NCBI GenBank assembly: GCA_003641795.1
Contig: QNAP01000122.1
Coordinates: 1 to 5,512, forward strand
Origin: Thermotogae bacterium
GTDB lineage: Bacteria > Thermotogota > Thermotogae > UBA12178
Direction: 5' to 3'
DNA: 5,512 nt
A program made the position numbers and the translations under genes. Under the pieces are notes generated by a model. It was not told the origin of the DNA, made no database searches, and saw only the letters and a list, made by a program, of their open reading frames with translations. Shown one piece after another: positions 1 through 5,512 of this stretch. Each line of letters starts with the position of its first letter. Within the stretch, counting starts at the first letter, position 1.

Positions 1-389
1 CTTAGAATCTTAACACTTGGATTAAGCTTTAATTTTTTTAGAACTAACTTTAATCCAATATAGTATAGTCGTAGAAAAAACAGGCTTCCCAGAAAAGATA
101 TTACTGCGTGTTGATGCCTAAGTACCATCAGAGAGAAGATAAAAACTAAAGTAGGGAGAAAAAACAAAACTAAACTGGCAAACAAAAACTTTTCCTCTTT
201 CACTCCTACTTCTATCTTATCTCCTACCCTTAAGGAAAGCTTATCAGGACGAGGTAAAATCAGAGTGTTTTCTCCGCAAGAAGAAAGGAAATTTAAGCGA
301 CAACGATTACACATAGATTTTTTTACAAATCTTATTTTAATCTTATTGGTATCTATCTTTACTATTTGAGCTACTTCTCGGTTAAGCAT
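1..389 (-). CDS. rseC: RseC/MucC-family membrane protein (SoxR-reducing system), partial at 3' end
   Basis: This gene was found by translating the minus strand downstream of rnfB. The ATG at 389-387 opens a frame of 129 codons with no stop before the window edge, so the C-terminus is missing. The protein starts MLNREVAQIVKIDTNKIKIR, then has a cysteine cluster C27-x2-C30-x7-C38-G. A stretch with a typical RseC look follows (LRVGDKIEVGV, residues 53-63), then two hydrophobic segments at about 68-90 and 95-113 joined by a short RHQH loop, and a basic tail. That is the RseC/MucC layout: a small N-terminal cysteine domain and two membrane helices. In E. coli RseC works with the Rnf-like Rsx complex to keep SoxR reduced. 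Here the gene overlaps the end of rnfB by 8 bases (ATGCTTAA) and has a strong Shine-Dalgarno, so it is probably translated with the rnf genes. Its role may be assembly, stability or tuning of Rnf rather than SoxR reduction; that is inference. Family call is confident, exact function is not. Confidence 0.85.
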   Translation of the reverse strand, partial: MLNREVAQIVKIDTNKIKIRFVKKSMCNRCRLNFLSSCGENTLILPRPDKLSLRVGDKIEVGVKEEKFLFASLVLFFLPTLVFIFSLMVLRHQHAVISFLGSLFFLRLYYIGLKLVLKKLKLNPSVKIL

Positions 390-1188
390 TTAACTCCTGA
401 ATACACTTAGTAGGGCACTTATTTTTTGCTTCTTCTAATATCTCTTCATTGGAAATTTGTTGATAATTTATATGAGAAAGATTATTCTGTAAATAAAAGG
501 GGGAATCTTTTATCCTAACACATATCCCACAACCAATACAACCTCTCTCACATACAGTTTTTACGTAGCCTACTTTTTCCTCGTTATTACAAGCAACAAA
601 GTAAATTTTCGATTCTCCCTGCCAAGGAACTAACTCAAAAAGATTACGAGGGCATACCTTAGCACACCTGCCACAGCCAATACACTTTTTGATATCTATA
701 ACCACTTTTCCTCTCTTAATACTAATTGCTCCTGCAGGACACACACTTACACAGTCTCCTAAACCAATACATCCGTATTTGCAATCTAAGCCTCCTAATG
801 TTATATCAACAAAAGCACAACTGGTAGGACCGACATAGAATGAACTTACTTTTTTCTCATCTTTAGTTGCTCCACAATGAACTACTGCCTTTACTCTCTT
901 AACTTCTTGGCTTTGAATACCTAAAAGTTGACTCACTTTTCTATTTACATCTTCTCCTCCAGGAATACAAGTAAAAGGTTTTCTCTCTGCTACTATTGCT
1001 TCGGCAAAATTTCGACAGCTGGAAAACCCACATGCTCCACAATTTATACCTGGAAGGATGTCTAATACTTTCTCTACCAAAGGATTGCTTTCTACTTTCA
1101 GGCGATGACTAAGATAGGCTAAAGTAACAGAAAAAGCTAATCCTAATCCTCCCATTACTGCTAAGCCTTTAATTATTATCTCATTCAT
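382..1188 (-). CDS. rnfB: Rnf complex ferredoxin-accepting iron-sulfur subunit RnfB (long form, reduced C-terminal cluster domain)
   Basis: RnfB takes electrons from reduced ferredoxin on the cytoplasmic side and passes them into the membrane part of Rnf. At 268 aa it exceeds the roughly 190 aa proteobacterial form. Residues 3-26 are an N-terminal membrane anchor. Next comes the Fe-S domain with C50-x2-C53-x4-C58-x15-C74 (NCGACGFSSC). A ferredoxin-like region follows: C136-x3-C140-x5-C146-x3-C150-P and C169-x2-C172-x2-C175-x3-C179-P, giving two [4Fe-4S] clusters. A last domain has C217-x2-C220-x2-C223 and, much later, C258-P-T-K-C262. In a normal dicluster ferredoxin fold C217/C220/C223 plus C258 would make one cluster; ligands for the second are missing (see findings). 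Starts at ATG 3 bp after the rnfA stop with only a weak AGAG site; its end overlaps rseC by 8 bp. The family assignment is secure; the number of C-terminal clusters is inference. Confidence 0.96.
   Translation of the reverse strand: MNEIIIKGLAVMGGLGLAFSVTLAYLSHRLKVESNPLVEKVLDILPGINCGACGFSSCRNFAEAIVAERKPFTCIPGGEDVNRKVSQLLGIQSQEVKRVKAVVHCGATKDEKKVSSFYVGPTSCAFVDITLGGLDCKYGCIGLGDCVSVCPAGAISIKRGKVVIDIKKCIGCGRCAKVCPRNLFELVPWQGESKIYFVACNNEEKVGYVKTVCERGCIGCGICVRIKDSPFYLQNNLSHINYQQISNEEILEEAKNKCPTKCIQELNA
394..398 (-). promoter_or_regulatory. Shine-Dalgarno of rseC inside the end of rnfB
   Basis: On the minus strand the sequence reads AGGAG, then TTAA, then the ATG at 389. This is the clearest ribosome binding site among the starts in the window, with a rather short 4-base spacer. 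It lies within the last codons of rnfB (CAG GAG). It fixes the start of the rseC-like gene and supports it as a real gene although it runs off the window. Confidence 0.7.
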
Positions 1189-1191
1189 AAC

Positions 1192-1773
1192 TTAAGCTCT
1201 TATAAGCCCTGAAAATCCCATAAAACATAAAGCTAGCAGCCCTGCGGTAATAAGAGTAATAGGTGCTCCCCTAAATACTTTAGGAACCTCACAATAGTTA
1301 AGCTCCTCCCTTATCCCTGCCATAACCAAAAGAACTACAGTAAATCCTAATCCTGCAGAAAATCCATAAACAACCGCTTCTAAAAAATTATAATTTCTTG
1401 CTACCATAAAGAGAGCACATCCTAAAATAGCACAATTGGTAGTAATTAAAGGTAAATAAATTCCTAAAGCCTGATAAAGCGAGGGGGAATACTTTCTTAC
1501 AAACATCTCTACTATTTGAACTAAGCTAGCAATGACCAAGATAAAGACTATATACTCTAAAAATACTAAATTAAGTTTCACTAGAATAAGATGATATATT
1601 AACCATGCTATACTAGAAGCAAAAGTCATTACAAAAATAACACTAAATCCCATTCCTATAGCTGAGGAAAGCCTACCAGAAACACCTAAGAATGGGCAGA
1701 TTCCTAAAAAGTAGGTCAAGACAAAATTGTTAATAAGGACTGTAGAAATAAATATTAAAACTAATTCTTTCAT
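1192..1773 (-). CDS. rnfA: Rnf complex membrane subunit RnfA
   Basis: RnfA is an integral membrane subunit (193 aa, the usual length, about six helices) that pairs in inverted topology with RnfE. In Rnf/Nqr structures the two share an intramembrane [2Fe-2S] cluster that moves electrons across the bilayer. Visible hallmarks are NNFVLTYFLGICPFLGVSG (residues 15-33, ligand C26), TTNCAILG (111-118, ligand C114), and the C-terminal GIRE...VPKVFRGAPITLITAGL and FMGFSGL. An additional cysteine, C119, lies five residues after C114, where I recall a small hydrophobic residue in familiar homologs. The ATG overlaps the rnfE stop by four bases (ATGA), so translation is probably coupled; the site ahead is only GAAAG. 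The close paralog RnfE differs in the CPTLAVTT and GRCEAFASKN motifs, which separates the two genes clearly. Confidence 0.96.
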   Translation of the reverse strand: MKELVLIFISTVLINNFVLTYFLGICPFLGVSGRLSSAIGMGFSVIFVMTFASSIAWLIYHLILVKLNLVFLEYIVFILVIASLVQIVEMFVRKYSPSLYQALGIYLPLITTNCAILGCALFMVARNYNFLEAVVYGFSAGLGFTVVLLVMAGIREELNYCEVPKVFRGAPITLITAGLLALCFMGFSGLIRA

Positions 1774-2357
1774 TTTATTCTTTCTAATCTATTCATGATT
1801 GCTACCAGAGTACCTAATACCAAAAATGCTCCTGGGGGAAGAACCATAACTATTAAGGGATTAAAACTAGGGGGTAAAATCTTATATCCCAGAATAGTAC
1901 CCTGACCTAAAATTTCTCTAACTGAGGCTAAAGTAACTAAACCCCAAAAAAAGCCTCCCCCCATCACCAAAGCATCCAGAAGAGCTAAACTTAATCTATT
2001 TTTAGAAGCGAATGCTTCACACCTTCCCAGGATAATGCAGTTGACGATAATTAGAGGTACATAAGGTCCTAAAGCTTTACTTATCTGGGGAAAATTTGCC
2101 TTTAAAAATATATCTACTATAGTAACAAAAGTAGCAATAATTATAGTATAAACAGCAATTCTAACTTGATGAGGCACCACCTTTCTTAATAGAGAAACTA
2201 CCAACGAAGAAAAGAAAAGTACAAAGATTACTGCTAATCCCATAGATATTCCATTTAAAACAGTAGTAGTGACAGCTAGAGTAGGACACATACCCAAAAG
2301 CTGTCTAAATATAGGGTGATTTGTCCACAAACCTTCCTTAAAGATTCTACCTATCAT
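1770..2357 (-). CDS. rnfE: Rnf complex membrane subunit RnfE
   Basis: RnfE is the partner of RnfA and contributes to the intramembrane [2Fe-2S] site. From the chosen ATG at 2357 it is 195 aa, normal for the family, and begins MIGRIFKEGLWTNHPIF, matching the usual start of RnfE. Key motifs: LGMCPTLAVTT (residues 21-31, ligand C24), ALGPYVPLIIVNCIILGR (95-112, ligand C107), EAFASKN, then a VREILGQGTILG segment and LPPGAFLVLG near the end. C113 is an additional cysteine close to C107, where I recall alanine in familiar homologs (GRAEAF). An in-frame TTG at 2366 would add three residues (MKK), but the ATG is preferred because it gives an 11-base overlap with rnfG, the same as the rnfD/rnfG junction. 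No strong Shine-Dalgarno is seen for either start. The stop (TGA) overlaps the rnfA start by four bases. Confidence 0.95.
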   Translation of the reverse strand: MIGRIFKEGLWTNHPIFRQLLGMCPTLAVTTTVLNGISMGLAVIFVLFFSSLVVSLLRKVVPHQVRIAVYTIIIATFVTIVDIFLKANFPQISKALGPYVPLIIVNCIILGRCEAFASKNRLSLALLDALVMGGGFFWGLVTLASVREILGQGTILGYKILPPSFNPLIVMVLPPGAFLVLGTLVAIMNRLERIK

Positions 2358-2919
2358 TTTCTTCAATAAGATTCTTTAAATTTTGTATCCCTTTATTAAG
2401 GATACCGACCACTGCTCGGGAAGAGATAGTCGCAGAGGTAATAGCTTGAATCTGATTCTTCTTCTGAGGGAAGAATTTCACACATTCAACAGGAACGTTG
2501 GTCTTCAAATTCTTAAATTGGCTCTTAAAACTTTCCTCATTAATTCTTGAGCCTAAACCTGGCGTTTCCACATTCTCTATAATTTCTATCCCTAACAATC
2601 TCTCTATACTTTTATCAACAGCAAAAAGAATTTTAATTTTTCCTTGATAACCTTGACCTTGAGAAAGGTAAGCATAACCGATTAGCTCGTCCTTATCGTT
2701 AAAAAGCCAATAGATTGTTTCTTCATTTATACTTTTCTCCTCCACGTTTTTACAATCATCTGCGATTTGGTATATCGCACGATAGATATCTTTTTTCTGA
2801 TTCTCTTTAATCTTTGCTTTTGCCGAATTAAATACAAAAGATAAAATAAATCCACAAATCAAGGAAATAAAAGTCAAAACAAAAATCACTCTTAGATTAT
2901 ATTTTAAACTATCTTTCAT
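2347..2919 (-). CDS. rnfG: Rnf complex FMN-binding subunit RnfG
   Basis: RnfG carries a covalent FMN on a threonine, on the outer side of the membrane, in the electron path between the RnfA/E site and RnfD. From the ATG at 2919 it has 190 aa. Basic residues (K2, K6, R10) precede one membrane helix at about 9-31, followed by an extracytoplasmic FMN-binding domain. Visible family motifs are GYQGKIKIL (90-98), ETPGLGSRI (118-126) and the flavinylation site TSATISSRAV (161-170), where T164 is the expected FMN attachment residue. Attachment needs an ApbE flavin transferase, which is not in this window. A TTG six bases upstream (2925) is in frame, but the ATG is the simpler choice. No Shine-Dalgarno is visible at either; the start lies inside the last codons of rnfD (11-base overlap), so coupling to rnfD translation is likely. 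Family call is secure. Confidence 0.95.
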   Translation of the reverse strand: MKDSLKYNLRVIFVLTFISLICGFILSFVFNSAKAKIKENQKKDIYRAIYQIADDCKNVEEKSINEETIYWLFNDKDELIGYAYLSQGQGYQGKIKILFAVDKSIERLLGIEIIENVETPGLGSRINEESFKSQFKNLKTNVPVECVKFFPQKKNQIQAITSATISSRAVVGILNKGIQNLKNLIEENDR

Positions 2920-3841
2920 AACCAAAGGGTTTAGGGATAGTGTATCTATTTATGAGAGGAACCAAAGCGTTCATAAAAATGATAGAATACATCACACCCT
3001 CAGGCAATCCACTGAAGTAACGAATAATCATTATTAGTATACCACATCCCACACCAAAAATATACCTCCCTTTCTTGGTAACTGGAGTTGTAACTGGATC
3101 GGTAGCCATAAAGAAAGCACCTAAAAGAAGACCGCCACTAAAGATGTGAAATAAAGGAGAACCATTCAGAGGTTGGATAAAGTAAAAAATGGAAGAAATT
3201 ATCACAGTAGTAAGAAGAAGAGTTAAAGGTATACGCCAATCAATCACCTTCCTTATCAGCAAATAAATACCTCCTATAATCAAAGCTAAAGCAGAAGTCT
3301 CTCCTAAGCTCCCTGGTACCGTACCTATAAATAAGTCTTTAAGGGGAGTAAGAATTTGGTCAAATTTCCTTAAAGCTAAAGGTGTTGCTTTGGTTATTGC
3401 ATCTAAAGTAAAAGGGCTTATCCAGGTAGTCATCATCTTAGGATAAGCTGCTACAAGAAAAGCCCTTCCTATCAGGGCAGGGTTAAAAATATTTTGCCCT
3501 AACCCTCCAAATACTTGTTTACCTATAAAAATAGCAAATACACTCCCTAAGGTAGCCGCGTACCACTTCGTAGAAGGAGGTAAAACCAACGCTAGAAGGA
3601 TCCCCGTTAATACAGCACTGCAATTTTTAACCTGGGAAGGTTTTCTCCTTATCCTCAGAATTATCTCTTCAGTTAAGAGACAACTAAGAGAGCAATTAAG
3701 AATTAAAAATAATGCTTTCTCTCTAAAAAGAATAATAGAAGCTAAAATAGCAGGGATTAAAGCGGTGATAACTTGACGCATAGCCCAATGAATACTTATT
3801 TTTGAACGTTGATGAGGAGCAACACTATCTATGAGTTCCAT
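2909..3841 (-). CDS. rnfD: Rnf complex FMN-binding membrane subunit RnfD
   Basis: RnfD is the large membrane subunit (310 aa, typical) related to NqrB and thought to form the ion-conducting part together with a covalent FMN. Motifs in order: APHQRSKISIHWAMRQV (8-24) before the first helix; GGLGQNIFNPALIGRAFL (112-129); the flavinylation region DAITKATPLAL (147-157), with T153 as the expected FMN-bearing threonine; GSLGETSALALIIGGIYLL (177-195); FFMATDPVTTPVTKKGRYIF (243-262); and GLPEGVMYSIIFMNALVPL (278-296). About nine or ten hydrophobic helices are visible. The ATG overlaps the end of rnfC by 17 bases and has a usable site (TAGGT, seven bases before ATG) within rnfC. All the residues I know to be conserved in this family are present, so it should be functional. 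Whether it moves Na+ or H+ cannot be read from the sequence by eye. Confidence 0.96.
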   Translation of the reverse strand: MELIDSVAPHQRSKISIHWAMRQVITALIPAILASIILFREKALFLILNCSLSCLLTEEIILRIRRKPSQVKNCSAVLTGILLALVLPPSTKWYAATLGSVFAIFIGKQVFGGLGQNIFNPALIGRAFLVAAYPKMMTTWISPFTLDAITKATPLALRKFDQILTPLKDLFIGTVPGSLGETSALALIIGGIYLLIRKVIDWRIPLTLLLTTVIISSIFYFIQPLNGSPLFHIFSGGLLLGAFFMATDPVTTPVTKKGRYIFGVGCGILIMIIRYFSGLPEGVMYSIIFMNALVPLINRYTIPKPFGYER

Positions 3842-5126
3842 ACAACTTACCTACCTTTATGTAGTGAACGATGGGAATTTTTGCTGGACAACCCCAACTA
3901 CAACATCCACATTCAATACAATCTTTTATAAAAACTTCATCTAACTTTTCAAATTCCCCTCGTTTTACTCTTTTAACAAATTCTAAAGGTAAAAGGCCCA
4001 TAGGACAGACATCCACACATCTTGCACAACGAATACATTCTTGTTCCGGCTCTTGGTCTATTCTATCTTGGGAAAGAAAAAGCACTCCAGTGGTAGTTTT
4101 AAGAATAGGGTAATCTAAACTATCCAAAGCAATACCCATCATTGGCCCTCCCAAAATTACTTTTCTAAGCTCTTTCTTAAATTGAAGGATACCTTGTTCA
4201 AAAAGTTCACTGATAAGAGTTCCTACCTTTACCCAAATATTTTTAGGATTAAAGAGACTGTCTCCTGCAAAAGTTACCAATCTCTCTATGAGAGGTTTAG
4301 AGTAATAGACTGCTTGATAAATAGAAAAGCAAGTGGCAACATTCTGAACTAAACACCCTACATCGAAAGGAAGCCCTCCTGAAGGAACTTTCCTCTTAGT
4401 CACCTTATAGATAAGTTGCTTTTCTCCTCCCTGAGGATAGCAAGATTTTAACACTACTATTTGAGGAGAAGGAAGGTCATACTTTTTGATACTTATAGAA
4501 GAATTAAATCTCTTTATCGCCTCAGGCTTATTCTCTTCTATACAGAAAAAAACTCTCTTTGGTTGTAATATTTTACAGATAATTTCTACTCCTCCAAATA
4601 CCCCTTGAGTATTTTCTACCATCAATCGATAATCACAAGCTAAGTAAGGTTCGCATTCGCACCCATTGATAATTAAAGTATCAATCTTTTTAGGAGGGTT
4701 TAACTTTATATGAGTGGGAAATCCTGCTCCCCCCATTCCTACTATTCCTGCACTCTCTATAATCTGTAAAATCTTCTCTTTGTCCAAAAGAGAAGGGTCT
4801 TTTGTCCTAAAGTATTTCTTCTCCTCCTCTTGACACTCAATTGTAATACCTTTATATCTTTTTAATACAGGATGAGGAAAATACTCTATGGCTACAACCT
4901 TCCCTTTCTTAGGTGCATGGAGAGAACTTGAAACTTTTCCTTCTGGTTTAGCAATAAGCTCCCCTTCATCAACTAAGTTTCCTAAACTTACCAATTCTTT
5001 GGAAGGTTTGCCTATATGCTGGCTTAAAGGAAGATATACCTTTTTGGGATGTAAAAATTTCTCTGAAGGTAAATCATGTTGAGGCAACTTATATTCCTCT
5101 ACTCTAATCATTGTCTTTAGGCTCAT
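3825..5126 (-). CDS. rnfC: Rnf complex NADH-interacting iron-sulfur/FMN subunit RnfC
   Basis: RnfC is the peripheral cytoplasmic subunit that exchanges electrons with NAD(H). It is 433 aa, the short form found outside gammaproteobacteria. Domains in order: an N-terminal barrel-sandwich region (about 28-95, VYLPLSQHIGKPSKELV, KVSSSLHAPKKGKVVAIE); a Complex I 51-kDa-like FMN fold (about 125-275) with GMGGAGFPTHIKL (130-142), NGCECEPYLACDYRLM (154-169) and YPQGGEKQLI (230-239); an SLBB-like region (about 284-345, FAGD, GGPMMG); and two [4Fe-4S] motifs, C364-x2-C367-x2-C370-x3-C374-P and C403-x2-C406-x2-C409-x3-C413-P. The usual F-x-G-G-[IV]-H-P segment near the N-terminus is not recognisable (see findings). 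Two starts are possible: ATG at 5126, and ATG at 5111 (MIRVEEYKL), which would overlap the MFS gene by 8 bases. Neither has a clear Shine-Dalgarno. The upstream in-frame stop is at 5160-5162. Confidence 0.95.
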   Translation of the reverse strand: MSLKTMIRVEEYKLPQHDLPSEKFLHPKKVYLPLSQHIGKPSKELVSLGNLVDEGELIAKPEGKVSSSLHAPKKGKVVAIEYFPHPVLKRYKGITIECQEEEKKYFRTKDPSLLDKEKILQIIESAGIVGMGGAGFPTHIKLNPPKKIDTLIINGCECEPYLACDYRLMVENTQGVFGGVEIICKILQPKRVFFCIEENKPEAIKRFNSSISIKKYDLPSPQIVVLKSCYPQGGEKQLIYKVTKRKVPSGGLPFDVGCLVQNVATCFSIYQAVYYSKPLIERLVTFAGDSLFNPKNIWVKVGTLISELFEQGILQFKKELRKVILGGPMMGIALDSLDYPILKTTTGVLFLSQDRIDQEPEQECIRCARCVDVCPMGLLPLEFVKRVKRGEFEKLDEVFIKDCIECGCCSWGCPAKIPIVHYIKVGKLYGTHR

Positions 5127-5512
5127 TAAGTAATCTAAAGGAGGAAAAAAAGAATATAATTATACCTACACTCACAATTATTGTAAAGGGAGAAAAAAAT
5201 CCTGCTAAGTAAGAAGACAAAAACATAAAAGCTATAAATGCAAAATGCATCACTACTTCCAGAGAACTAAAAATTCTACCCCAAAAAATATTTTGACTTT
5301 CACTATGAATTAAAGCATTAATTCCCACCACAACAGGAGATGAAAATCCTCCTAGAAGAAAACAAGAAAAGAAAGCAAAAAGTTTAGAGGGGTGAAACTT
5401 CAGTACAGTAACAAATGATATTAAATAAATACTATTGATGAATAAAGATACATTTATTGATTTTTTAAAAGGGTACCTTTTACCTATCTTTCCATAAATT
5501 AAAGAACCCACA
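5104..5512 (-). CDS. MFS transporter, C-terminal part only (5' end outside the window)
   Basis: The frame is open to the window edge, and the GTG at 5511 is an internal valine codon rather than a credible start, because the protein is already inside a transporter fold. The visible 135 residues begin with a loop like MFS motif A (GSLIYGKIGKRYPFKK), then four hydrophobic helices at about 19-38, 43-66, 84-105 and 107-127, ending in a short hydrophilic tail (NEPKDND). Between helices two and three of the fragment lies SESQNIFWGRIFSSLE, resembling the xxRGRVFS loop that follows TM10 in many drug/siderophore-type MFS exporters. This fits TM9-TM12 of a twelve-helix protein. The substrate cannot be predicted. 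The stop overlaps the start of rnfC by 8 or 23 bases depending on the rnfC start, so the two are probably co-transcribed; a link in function to Rnf is not established. Another membrane-protein family is possible but less likely. Confidence 0.75.
   Translation of the reverse strand, partial: VGSLIYGKIGKRYPFKKSINVSLFINSIYLISFVTVLKFHPSKLFAFFSCFLLGGFSSPVVVGINALIHSESQNIFWGRIFSSLEVVMHFAFIAFMFLSSYLAGFFSPFTIIVSVGIIIFFFSSFRLLNEPKDND
5159..5187 (-). promoter_or_regulatory. Candidate sigma-70 promoter for rnfC, inside the MFS gene
   Basis: On the minus strand TTTACA (5187-5182) is followed by a 17-base spacer and TATAAT (5164-5159). That is 11 of 12 matches to the sigma-70/sigma-A consensus at ideal spacing. 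Transcription would begin near 5152, giving a leader of about 26 bases to the ATG at 5126 or about 41 to the ATG at 5111. There is no extended -10 TG. The hexamers also encode residues of the transporter's last helix, and the region is AT-rich, so a chance match is possible. Its position just before the first rnf gene makes it worth recording. Confidence 0.45.

Noticed and set aside
1192..2357. rnfA and rnfE as a recent tandem duplication
   Set aside because: They are similar in fold and motifs, but each matches its own ancient subfamily and both are needed in every Rnf/Nqr complex.
3871..4113. Plus-strand open frame of 80 codons
   Set aside because: It lies entirely antisense to the iron-sulfur end of rnfC, its translation shows no family features, and rnfC is clearly the real gene.
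4830..4858. Plus-strand TTGACA, 17 bp, TATATC, a possible antisense promoter in rnfC
   Set aside because: The -10 matches only four of six positions and no plus-strand gene follows; expected by chance in AT-rich DNA.
4888..5082. Plus-strand open frame of 64 codons
   Set aside because: It is antisense to the N-terminal domain of rnfC with no recognisable motif; a shadow of the real gene.
382..5126. Na+-translocating NADH:quinone reductase (Nqr) instead of Rnf
   Set aside because: A cluster-rich RnfB and an RnfC with two [4Fe-4S] motifs are present, while NqrF and the NqrA type are absent; the gene set is Rnf.
5145..5164. AT palindrome followed on the minus strand by seven T residues, resembling a terminator between the MFS gene and rnfC
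   Set aside because: The stem would be only five A/T pairs with no loop, far too weak, and the site is inside the MFS coding region.
5509..5511. GTG as the start of the transporter fragment
   Set aside because: The frame is open to the edge and the protein begins in the middle of an MFS loop with only four helices following; a true start must be outside the window.

Overview
The window is one strand of a tightly packed operon. Every gene reads on the minus strand, so transcription runs from high to low coordinates. It encodes a complete Rnf complex, the ion-pumping ferredoxin:NAD+ oxidoreductase, in the order rnfC-D-G-E-A-B. The 3' end of an MFS transporter gene lies upstream and an rseC-family gene lies downstream; both of these run off the window. 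There is essentially no non-coding DNA: the only gap is 3 bp between rnfA and rnfB, and every other junction overlaps.

Layout from transcription start to end: MFS transporter C-terminal half (5512-5104, partial); rnfC (5126-3825); rnfD (3841-2909); rnfG (2919-2347); rnfE (2357-1770); rnfA (1773-1192); rnfB (1188-382); rseC-like gene (389-1, partial). A good sigma-70-type promoter (TTTACA, 17 bp, TATAAT) sits inside the end of the MFS gene and could give rnf its own transcript.

How the parts work together (family knowledge): RnfB receives electrons from reduced ferredoxin through its iron-sulfur clusters. RnfA and RnfE carry electrons through the membrane on a shared intramembrane [2Fe-2S] centre. 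RnfG and RnfD hold covalently bound FMN on threonine. RnfC holds FMN and two [4Fe-4S] clusters and exchanges electrons with NAD(H). Electron flow is coupled to Na+ or H+ transport. The key ligands for each step are visible, except that the C-terminal ferredoxin-like domain of RnfB seems to keep only one of its two clusters.

Organism: AT-rich DNA, the C-D-G-E-A-B order, a short RnfC (433 aa) without the long gammaproteobacterial C-terminal repeats and a long multi-cluster RnfB (268 aa) point to an anaerobic bacterium. It is not a gammaproteobacterium, where the order is A-B-C-D-G-E. An uncultivated anaerobic lineage is plausible, but the phylum cannot be decided from this sequence. I see no unknown system here. 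The points of interest are variations on a known machine: the reduced RnfB tail, an atypical RnfC N-terminus, extra cysteines near the membrane iron-sulfur site, the internal promoter, and the linkage of rseC and a transporter to rnf.
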